From: an uncultured Bacteroidales bacterium
Lineage (GTDB): Bacteria; Bacteroidota; Bacteroidia; Bacteroidales; UBA932
DNA: 33,719 bases
Assembly: GCA_944322605.1 (NCBI GenBank)
Contig: CALUPD010000002.1
Span: 1 to 33,719, forward strand
Direction: 5' to 3'
The first letter of the stretch is position 1. Each line of letters begins with the position of its first letter. Made by a program: the position numbers and the translations under genes. This document shows, one piece after another, positions 26,294 through 32,054 of this stretch. The notes under the pieces were generated by a model. The model was not told the origin of the DNA. It saw only the letters and a list, made by a program, of their open reading frames with translations, and searched no databases.

Positions 26294-27235
26294 TCAACTC
26301 ATTAACCGATACTGTTTCGGAGTACATCCGACCTCTTTTTTGAAAAATCGCATAAAATGTTGCGGGTATTGGAAACCGAGCATATCGGCAATCTGTTTTA
26401 TGCTTGCATCCGGCTCGAACAAGGCGTTTTTTGCCATTTCAATGATTTTAAGATGGATGTGCTCACGTGCCGTCTTTCCTGTCTCCGCTTTCACCAAATC
26501 CCCGAAATAGTTGGGAGACAGGCATACCTTATCCGCGAAATACTTTACGGTAGGCAATCCTTTAACCTTTGCCATGCCGGAATCCCAGTATTCGTTCAGC
26601 AAATGTTCGAAGCGCACAAGCACATCATTGTTCAGTTCCTCGCGGGTAATGAACTGGCGCTCGTAAAAGCGCATGCAGTAATTGAGCAGCACCTCGATAT
26701 TAGAGATAATCAACGGTTTGGAAAACCTGTCTATAGGATGCTCCAACTCATGGGCTATCTTGTCCATGTAGTCCTGTATTATAACGCGCTCGTCCGCAGA
26801 TAAATGCAAAGCCTCGTTGGAAGCATACGAGAAAAAGGAATATTGCTTTATCTTCTGGGCCAACGGAGTGCGATGCAGGAAATCAGGATTGAACAGCAAG
26901 GCGACGGCTTCCGGAACAGGGCCGTCCTCAATACGGTGAATGCCAACTGTCTGGCCCGGCGCAAAACACACTACTGTTTCATCATCGTAGTCATATTTGG
27001 TCTTTCCATAATCGATGGTGCATCCGACCGTCTTTTTCAAGAATATGGCATAAAACCCGAATGTCATCCTATGCGCGTCCGGCTGGTTTTCCGAGCCGTT
27101 GAAGCGCACGACACTGACCAATGGATGCTGGGTCTTGAATCCGAAAAACCGGTTATACTGTTCTATGGTATCTGCCTTTATGATTTCCACGTCCTTAATG
27201 TTTTTCTGCAAATATACGTTTTCCCGCGACAGCAT
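26294..27235 (-). CDS. AraC-family transcriptional regulator
   Basis: The 313-residue regulator has a cupin-like N-terminal sensing domain (about 30-150, including FGFYAIFLKKTVGCTIDYG and VVCFAPGQTVGIH). A linker and a C-terminal AraC DNA-binding domain follow (about 210-310). The latter has HTH1 YFADKVCLSPNYFGDLVKAE, HTH2 SIKQIADMLGFQYPQHFMRF and the signature GCTPKQYRLM. It is divergent from a flavodoxin remnant and hydrolase; regulators of this type commonly sit opposite small redox or hydrolase operons in Bacteroides, so control of 27.4-28.7 kb is likely. CGC-rich codons suggest acquisition with its neighbours. No signature reveals the inducer. Confidence 0.92.
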   Translation of the reverse strand: MLSRENVYLQKNIKDVEIIKADTIEQYNRFFGFKTQHPLVSVVRFNGSENQPDAHRMTFGFYAIFLKKTVGCTIDYGKTKYDYDDETVVCFAPGQTVGIHRIEDGPVPEAVALLFNPDFLHRTPLAQKIKQYSFFSYASNEALHLSADERVIIQDYMDKIAHELEHPIDRFSKPLIISNIEVLLNYCMRFYERQFITREELNNDVLVRFEHLLNEYWDSGMAKVKGLPTVKYFADKVCLSPNYFGDLVKAETGKTAREHIHLKIIEMAKNALFEPDASIKQIADMLGFQYPQHFMRFFKKEVGCTPKQYRLMS

Positions 27236-27365
27236 GAAAAAAGAACGGATAAAAAACCTATTCCGGGCATCTTTTTCCGTAATTCATATACATTATTGAC
27301 ATTCAATATCATAACACAGCATGCCGAATCCGCGCTTGAGGTACTTCTATCCGTTTTACGGGTAT

Positions 27366-27395
27366 CTGCCGATATTATGGCAGCAACTACCTTTG
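27366..27395 (+). promoter_or_regulatory. Putative promoter with adjacent dyad, flavodoxin remnant/hydrolase unit
   Basis: TACCTTTG at 27388-27395 matches TAnnTTTG. Just upstream, CTGCC (27366-27370) and GGCAG (27379-27383) form a dyad with an 8-bp gap where the -33 element would be, a good position for an activator such as the divergent AraC protein. No -33 TTTG is present, consistent with activator dependence. Confidence 0.45.
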
Positions 27396-27437
27396 CAATA
27401 GAAACCAGTCGGCACAGACATGTAAAAAGATAACGAC

Positions 27438-27599
27438 ATGAAGAAAGTTTTGATTTTATCATCCAGTCCCCGTCGCGGTGGAAATTCAGATACATTGTGC
27501 GAAGAATTCATGCGCGGAGCCGTCGATAGCGGGCATGCAGGCGAGATCAAAGGCAATCCTGCTTTGCAACGGGCATACGAAATGGGGAAACAGGCATAA
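27438..27599 (+). pseudogene. Flavodoxin-family gene with in-frame internal deletion (53 codons left)
   Basis: The frame reads an N-terminus diagnostic of flavodoxin-like NADPH-dependent FMN reductases (KKVLILSSSPRRGGNSDTLC, the FMN-phosphate loop). It then runs directly into the family's C-terminus, AGEIKGNPALQRAYEMGK. Full-length relatives have about 180-200 residues, so roughly 130 central residues, including the flavin isoalloxazine-binding loops, appear lost. The reading frame is preserved and the stop falls 11 bp before the hydrolase ATG. It cannot be a working flavoprotein but may still be translated as a short leader. The comparison with full-length relatives is from memory. Confidence 0.8.
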
Positions 27600-27610
27600 A
27601 CGACATCATT

Positions 27611-28675
27611 ATGAAAAGAGCAACTATCCTTTTAACAGCCGCTTTCTTTTGTCTGTCCAGCTCGACAGAAAGCCAGGCGCAAACCATTCAAAACAACAAG
27701 AATATGGAAGAATTGAATTTGACACGACAGTGGGACAAGACATTCCCGCAGAGCGACAAGGTAAACCATAGCAAGGTGACATTCCACAACCGATACGGCA
27801 TCACTCTTGCCGCCGACCTGTATATTCCCAAGAACGCGGAAGGCAAGCTCCCGGCGATTGCCGTAAGCGGCCCGTTCGGCGCGGTAAAGGAACAGGCGTC
27901 CGGCCTGTACGCGCAGGCATTGGCGGAACGCGGCTTTTTGACCATTGCTTTTGACCCTTCATTCACCGGCGAAAGCGGAGGACAGCCGCGCAACGTGGCT
28001 TCGCCTGACATCAATACGGAAGACTTCAGCGCGGCCGTGGATTATCTTTCGACACGCGAGGATGTGGACACGGAACGCATCGGAATCCTCGGCATCTGCG
28101 GTTTCGGAGGATTCGCCATAAATGCGGCTGCAATGGATACCCGCATCAAGGCGACAGTGGCATCTACCATGTACGACATGAGCCGCATAACCGCAAACGG
28201 ATATTTCGATGCCGACGACAATGCCGATGCCCGTTACGAAATGCGCAGGCAGCTGAACTCCCAGCGCACAGAGGATTACCGCAACGGCACCTGCGCATTG
28301 GCCGGAGGAGTTGTCGACCCGGTGCCCGCAGATGCTCCGCAGTTCGTCAAGGACTACCACTCTTACTACAAGACACCACGCGGCTATCACGCGCGTTCTC
28401 TCAATTCGAACAACGGTTGGAACAAGACGTATTCTTTGTCATTCCTCAATATGCCTATCCTGTCATATGCGGACGAGATACGCAGCGCGGTCCTGATAGT
28501 ACATGGAGAAAAAGCACATTCACGCTATTTCAGCGAAGACACGTTCAAGAAGCTGAAAGGAGAGAACAAGGAATTGCTTATCGTGCCGGATGCTGTACAT
28601 ACCGACCTTTATGACAATTTGGACAAGATACCGTTCGACAAGATAGAGCGGTTCTTCCGCGAACATCTGAAATAA
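27611..28675 (+). CDS. Exported alpha/beta hydrolase (dienelactone hydrolase-like)
   Basis: The 354 residues begin with a signal peptide (MKRATILLTAAFFCLSS, cleavage probably near ESQAQ), so it works in the periplasm or outside. The alpha/beta-hydrolase core has PAIAVSGPFGAVKEQ, the nucleophile elbow GICGFGG with Cys instead of Ser (as in dienelactone hydrolases), and the late AVLIVHGEKAHSRYFSE and DAVHTDLYD. The last supplies the catalytic His; the Asp is likely near IVHGEKA. The substrate is unknown, probably an ester. It is transcribed behind the flavodoxin remnant. Of 20 arginine codons, 13 are CGC and only two are AGA/AGG, unlike native genes. Confidence 0.9.
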   Translation: MKRATILLTAAFFCLSSSTESQAQTIQNNKNMEELNLTRQWDKTFPQSDKVNHSKVTFHNRYGITLAADLYIPKNAEGKLPAIAVSGPFGAVKEQASGLYAQALAERGFLTIAFDPSFTGESGGQPRNVASPDINTEDFSAAVDYLSTREDVDTERIGILGICGFGGFAINAAAMDTRIKATVASTMYDMSRITANGYFDADDNADARYEMRRQLNSQRTEDYRNGTCALAGGVVDPVPADAPQFVKDYHSYYKTPRGYHARSLNSNNGWNKTYSLSFLNMPILSYADEIRSAVLIVHGEKAHSRYFSEDTFKKLKGENKELLIVPDAVHTDLYDNLDKIPFDKIERFFREHLK

Positions 28676-28731
28676 TATCGGATGTCCATGCCAATGGCTG
28701 ATACGAATAACTGATAAGAGATTGAATATAC

Positions 28732-28772
28732 GATAGCCGATGCCAGCCGACGACGGGCCTGCATCGGCTATC
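28732..28772 (+). terminator. Inverted repeat downstream of the hydrolase, possible terminator
   Basis: GATAGCCGATGC (28732-28743) and GCATCGGCTATC (28761-28772) are a perfect 12-bp inverted repeat. No T-run follows, so it is a weak or rho-independent-like terminator at best. A second short perfect repeat, AACAGGC/GCCTGTT, lies at 28792-28809. Confidence 0.5.
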
Positions 28773-28962
28773 ATGTATAATCAGATGCCGGAACAGGCAT
28801 TTGCCTGTTAGCCGTATGCATGAAGCATGCGCGAGTTGATTACATTTTCATTCGGCAAATCCCCGGGAGACCTGATTTTCCCGTGCCTGCTTTATAAAAC
28901 CGCATTTCACCTGCAAGGATTCTGCAAGGATTTTGAGGCATAATGATGCAAAAAAGTTAAAA
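28773..28962. other. Gene-free stretch with short repeats
   Basis: No coding signal is visible. Apart from the AACAGGC/GCCTGTT repeat, it holds a tandem pair of CTGCAAGGATT (28911-28921 and 28922-28932). The rest shows nothing I can interpret. Confidence 0.6.
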
Positions 28963-29008
28963 AAAGTGCATGAAATCCGTTTTTTTTGATGCGGAATCCA
29001 TGCACTTT
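28963..29008 (-). terminator. Terminator downstream of tRNA-Gly
   Basis: On the minus strand AAAGTGCATG and CATGCACTTT enclose a 26-base loop that pairs further in part, followed by TTTTTTT: a strong rho-independent terminator. Another hairpin (GCAAGCC/GGCTTGC, about 29022-29052) lies between it and the tRNA, so the transcript trailer is about 100 nt. Confidence 0.75.
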
Positions 29009-29070
29009 GAGGCCTTCTGCCACGCAAGCCGCCTTTTTAACCGAGTGGCTTGCAATATGTTACGAGTCAG

Positions 29071-29143
29071 AGCGGAAAACGGGAATCGAACCCGCGACCC
29101 TCAGCTTGGGAAGCTGATGCTCTACCAACTGAGCTATTTCCGC
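29071..29143 (-). tRNA. tRNA-Gly (CCC)
   Basis: This is a 73-nt cloverleaf on the minus strand. The acceptor GCGGAAA pairs with TTTCCGC. The D-arm is GCTC...GAGC. The anticodon stem TCAGC/GCTGA has loop TTCCCAA, giving anticodon CCC. The T-arm is CGGGTTCGATTCCCG. The discriminator base is T and no CCA is encoded. Confidence 0.96.
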
Positions 29144-29153
29144 AAACGGAGTG

Positions 29154-29161
29154 CAAATATA
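29154..29161 (-). promoter_or_regulatory. Putative -7 element of tRNA-Gly
   Basis: The minus strand reads TATATTTG, a full match to TAnnTTTG, 10 bp before the mature 5' end. Confidence 0.55.
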
Positions 29162-29180
29162 ATAATTTTTCTTGAAAAAG

Positions 29181-29213
29181 AAACATGGCGGCTTTTTTCC
29201 GACCGCCATGTTT
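29181..29213. terminator. Terminator of the small HTH-like protein gene
   Basis: AAACATGGCGG and CCGCCATGTTT are perfect 11-bp arms. T-rich stretches follow on both strands. It lies 33 bp past the gene's stop codon. Confidence 0.85.
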
Positions 29214-29246
29214 TATGATTTTTTTGTTTTAGTACGGACAATTCAA

Positions 29247-29492
29247 TTATTGCATATATGATAAAGCCTTGTCTAAAATCGTTGTATCATCCAAACGTAC
29301 TATTCCGCCTTCAGGGCCCGGTTCTATATGCATGCCTACGCATTTGCCCTCTTCATCGAAATGGTCTCCGCCGAAATAATTCCTTACCGCATCCGGCTCT
29401 ATGCCTAATTCATCAGCAATCTTTTGGATAGTACCATGAGGAAGCGAATCTTTGATTCTCCTCAATTCATTAAAAGTTATCAATCTGGCCAT
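29247..29492 (-). CDS. Small HTH-like protein of unknown function
   Basis: The 81 residues have a compact N-terminal helix-turn-helix-like segment (about 1-42): TFNELRRIKDSLPHGTIQKI then ADELGIEPDAVRNYF, where a short turn separates two helices, as in many DNA-binding proteins. The second half is acidic and Gly-rich (GGDHFDEEGKCVGMHIEPGP) and ends with a helix. I know similar small proteins in Bacteroidales, but none with a proven role. It lies 58 bp downstream of the metallo-hydrolase gene on the same strand and is followed by its own terminator. DNA binding is inferred, not shown. Confidence 0.8.
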   Translation of the reverse strand: MARLITFNELRRIKDSLPHGTIQKIADELGIEPDAVRNYFGGDHFDEEGKCVGMHIEPGPEGGIVRLDDTTILDKALSYMQ

Positions 29493-29550
29493 AATATTAA
29501 AATTTTATTTTTGAAACTTGTCGCAATTTAATAAAATTATCCCGGATTTC

Positions 29551-30321
29551 CTAACGATAATCCACAAAACCCTCCGGAAAATGCATTCCTGCAACAAGCA
29601 GACGGTTTTTTACTGCATATTCCATTATGCGCTTTCTCGCCTCTGCGGATAAGGCCTTGTCCATGTCGTATGTCGCGCATATCTCAGGATTAATCAACTG
29701 GATCGCAACGCCATGCATTATGTCTCCCGCCACTATGACGTCTCCGAGCCGGAAGGCGGAATGGCCAGGAGTATGCCCGGACGCATCAATAGCAACTACT
29801 CCGCATGGCAACGTATCGCCAAAACCGAACAGGCGGACACGATTCCCATAAGCAGCCATTGTCTTGACCGCCTGCAAATTCACGGCATCAGGCATTGCCA
29901 TCCACGCCTCGTATTCAGCTCTTGAAGCATAAACTTCGGCATTGGAAAAAACGGCCGAATCCCCGCTTGTCATTCCTCCTATATGATCTCCATGAAAATG
30001 AGTCAGAAATACATAATCGACCTCGCTTGGACTTATGCCAAGTGAATCGAGAGCCATCATAAGCCCGCTTCCCGGAAGCCCAAGTCCGGCATCGAACAAC
30101 ATGACCTTCCCGTCCTTTTCCGCCAGGAATACATTGATGGATGAAGGAACAGCCCCTTCAATGCCCAAACTGTCTAAAAACAAGGAATCAGCATCGGGAA
30201 ACAACGAGACAGGCTGATCGGCCTTCTTGTCCTGAATCCATACCATTTCATATTCCTGATTCTTGCCGGCGCATGAAATCATGCAAAAAGCCGTCATGAA
30301 CAAAATAACCGCATTTCTCAT
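29551..30321 (-). CDS. Metallo-beta-lactamase-fold hydrolase lipoprotein
   Basis: The 256 residues begin MRNAVILFMTAFCMISC, a lipoprotein signal with Cys17 as the lipid site, so the enzyme faces the periplasm or outside. The dinuclear zinc site is complete: HFHGDHIGG (HxHxDH), GHTPGHSAF, AGDIMHG and a final AGMHFPEG. The spacing is closest to lactonase-type MBL enzymes rather than class B beta-lactamases, but the substrate cannot be predicted and an acyl-homoserine-lactone role is speculative. It may be co-transcribed with the small HTH-like gene. Upstream lies a repeat-rich, gene-free region. Confidence 0.9.
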   Translation of the reverse strand: MRNAVILFMTAFCMISCAGKNQEYEMVWIQDKKADQPVSLFPDADSLFLDSLGIEGAVPSSINVFLAEKDGKVMLFDAGLGLPGSGLMMALDSLGISPSEVDYVFLTHFHGDHIGGMTSGDSAVFSNAEVYASRAEYEAWMAMPDAVNLQAVKTMAAYGNRVRLFGFGDTLPCGVVAIDASGHTPGHSAFRLGDVIVAGDIMHGVAIQLINPEICATYDMDKALSAEARKRIMEYAVKNRLLVAGMHFPEGFVDYR

Positions 30322-30363
30322 ATGACATATTATTAATTATACTGAACACAAGCATCGGATCAG

Positions 30364-30640
30364 GACACGCCTTGCGCCAATGTGCCTTACGATTGCATAA
30401 TCACTCTCGAAAATGAATATACGTCCTTTCAAGGTTGACCATTTGCCTTCTCACGCTTGCACAAGCACCCTCGAAAGGTTCCATGAAATACACGCCTTGT
30501 GCCAATGCTCCATATAAATAATCCCTGCAAAAAACACTCCATTCGGATTCGCCCATTTGCAAAAGCGATTCGGCATGACCGAAAGAAAGGATGCACGAGC
30601 CACGCATACCGCACAAGCATCAGAAACGGATTTTGTGTTA
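30364..30640. repeat. Degenerate intergenic direct repeats
   Basis: Between 30322 and 30902 I see no credible gene. The motif ACACGCCTTGYGCCAATG occurs at about 30364 and 30491, 127 bp apart. Other shared pieces are the CTCGAAARRT-type segments near 30408 and 30470 and the TTGCACAAGCA-like segments near 30455 and 30610. These look like decayed copies of a unit of roughly 100-130 bp. Short minus-strand frames here (for example one ending near 30401) follow the repeats and have no signature. Confidence 0.6.
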
Positions 30641-30796
30641 AATCTGTAATTATGCGTTATCCGTTTAAAGCCAGTGCAAAACGGACAAGTCGGGCATCTT
30701 CATGCTGCGCATCGGCTGCTTCATGGCCGACATCTGAATCGACAAGGCGTTGGCCGAAAGGAAAAAGAGCAATCCAGTCAATGAAAAAGTAAATTA

Positions 30797-30854
30797 AGAA
30801 TCCGCCACTTGCTGACAGCCTCTTAAACCGAGGTGATAGCAAGTGGCGGATTCT
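30797..30854. repeat. Perfect 17-bp inverted repeat downstream of fic, possible terminator
   Basis: AGAATCCGCCACTTGCT (30797-30813) and AGCAAGTGGCGGATTCT (30838-30854) are exact reverse complements around a 24-base loop that can pair CCTC with GAGG. On the minus strand it is followed by TTAATTTACTTTTTC, so it could terminate fic, although it is longer and less T-rich than neighbouring terminators. It may instead mark an element boundary. Confidence 0.7.
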
Positions 30855-30859
30855 GTATT

Positions 30860-30904
30860 GTACCACCTATTTTGGTAGTATATATTTCATTAGTGGTATA
30901 TATT
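30860..30904. promoter_or_regulatory. TATA-rich operator-like boxes at the 3' end of fic
   Basis: This block contains GTACCACC (30860-30867), GGTAGTATATA (about 30874-30884) and GTGGTATATATT (30893-30904, overlapping the fic stop codon). The first two form an imperfect dyad and the last repeats GTGGTATATA, found at 32040-32049 upstream of fic. Confidence 0.6.
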
Positions 30905-31970
30905 ATAGTTTCGTGAGCAACACCTGCCATTTACCAGTTTTCCGTGAGCCTGAGCGCATGATATACCCTTTTTCTTGAAGCGATTTCATGTGCTTTTGCA
31001 CGGCAGAGCGGTTTATTCCGAGCATTTCTGCCAATTCTGAAATAGACAAGGATGGCTTTTGAATCAATAGATTTATTATTTCAATTACATTCCGGTTGTC
31101 GAATTTTACCCATCCTCCATTATACCACCATTGGTTTCCAGCACCTTCAGACACAACTATGTCTGTCTGCATTTCAATAACCATAAGTCGTTCCAAATAA
31201 TCGACAAACGGTTTCACTTCCTCTAACGAGGCATTGGCTCCCTCTGACGGTATTTTACCAACCTTGTTATCAACAGAAGATAATGCGTCCAGATATTGCG
31301 ACTTTGTTTTTGTAGGCACGACAACAAGCGGATAGTTGTGCCTTGCTAAAATAAAATTCATCATTAATCTGGCAATTCTTCCGTTTCCGTCCTCGAATGG
31401 GTGAATCCTGATATACCGATAATGAAACATTGCGGCAAGTTCAATCGGAGAAAGCTCATTCTTGGCTTCCTCGTTATGATACCACTCCATCAAATCAGCC
31501 ATCAGCATCGGGGTTTCTTCTGGACTTGCGTATTCAAACCGTTCTCCAGATGGTGCGATAACTGAGTTCGGCCTTGTTTTATAACATCCAGCGTGAACGG
31601 TATATGAGGTTGTCATACCTCCTGGCAGATTGCGGTACACCTCATAGTCTTCACGCAACAATGTTTTATGTACTTGTCGGATGAATGTCTCTGTAAGCGG
31701 ATTGTCTGTAGCCGCTTCTTCGAGGACCATTTTGAGTGCTATGTCATGAGCCTTCATTTCCTCCAAGTCAAACATCTTTGCCTCACCTATTACTCTTCCA
31801 AATAGGAGCAAAATTTCAGTCTGGCCATAAGTCAGTGTATTGCCCTCTATGTGGTTTGAATTATAGTTGAACTCAATGGCAAATTTTTTGGCTAATTGGC
31901 TTTTAACCGCATCACGCTTTGATTTCAATTCCAGCCATTTATTTAATATGCCAATAGTATGTTGCTTCAT
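30903..31970 (-). CDS. Fic-domain protein with C-terminal winged helix (AMPylase type)
   Basis: Starting at the ATG at 31970 (better than a TTG 16 codons upstream lying inside the promoter), the product has 355 residues. The Fic motif is complete: HPFEDGNGRIAR, H190-R201. Near the N-terminus S38-NHI-E42-G43 matches the inhibitory (S/T)xxxE(G/N) helix, so the enzyme is probably self-inhibited and has no separate antitoxin. Residues about 285-350 form a winged-helix HTH (SISELAEMLGINRSAVQKHM), suggesting DNA binding and control of its own promoter. Fic enzymes transfer AMP or another nucleotide to protein hydroxyls; the target is unknown. It follows the recombinase gene by 82 bp and has AT-rich foreign composition. 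Confidence 0.93.
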   Translation of the reverse strand: MKQHTIGILNKWLELKSKRDAVKSQLAKKFAIEFNYNSNHIEGNTLTYGQTEILLLFGRVIGEAKMFDLEEMKAHDIALKMVLEEAATDNPLTETFIRQVHKTLLREDYEVYRNLPGGMTTSYTVHAGCYKTRPNSVIAPSGERFEYASPEETPMLMADLMEWYHNEEAKNELSPIELAAMFHYRYIRIHPFEDGNGRIARLMMNFILARHNYPLVVVPTKTKSQYLDALSSVDNKVGKIPSEGANASLEEVKPFVDYLERLMVIEMQTDIVVSEGAGNQWWYNGGWVKFDNRNVIEIINLLIQKPSLSISELAEMLGINRSAVQKHMKSLQEKGYIMRSGSRKTGKWQVLLTKL

Positions 31971-31987
31971 ATTTTCTTGTTTTGGTG

Positions 31988-32019
31988 CAAAGTTACATAT
32001 TTTATATACCACTTGCAAA
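31988..32019 (-). promoter_or_regulatory. Promoter of fic
   Basis: The minus strand has TTTG (plus CAAA, 32016-32019), a 20-bp spacer and TAACTTTG (31988-31995), an exact Bacteroidetes promoter. The -7 ends about 17 bp before the fic ATG at 31970. Confidence 0.75.
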
Positions 32020-32054
32020 TTTATATACCACCTTTTGCAGTGGTATATAAATTT
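32001..32054. promoter_or_regulatory. Operator-like boxes over the fic promoter
   Basis: TTTATATACCAC occurs at 32001-32012 and 32020-32031 as direct copies 19 bp apart, and its reverse complement at 32040-32051. AAATTTATATACCAC (32017-32031) and GTGGTATATAAATTT (32040-32054) are a perfect 15-bp inverted repeat with an 8-bp gap. The first copy lies in the promoter spacer and the second overlaps the -33, so binding would repress. The third overlaps the recombinase stop codon. The fic winged helix is the obvious candidate binder (inference). Confidence 0.75.

Noticed and set aside
4326-29008. Shared AAAAGTGCATGA words at about 4330 and 28963 as a dispersed repeat.
   Set aside because: Both are stems of ordinary terminators with T-runs and their other arms differ, so the match is probably chance.
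30401-30866. Minus-strand frames of about 70 residues upstream of the metallo-hydrolase gene.
   Set aside because: They run through the degenerate repeats, have no start signal, signature or conserved composition, and overlap one another.
31971-32018. A TTG start giving 16 more residues on the Fic protein.
   Set aside because: It would lie within the -33 and operator boxes. The ATG at 31970 follows the promoter at a normal distance.
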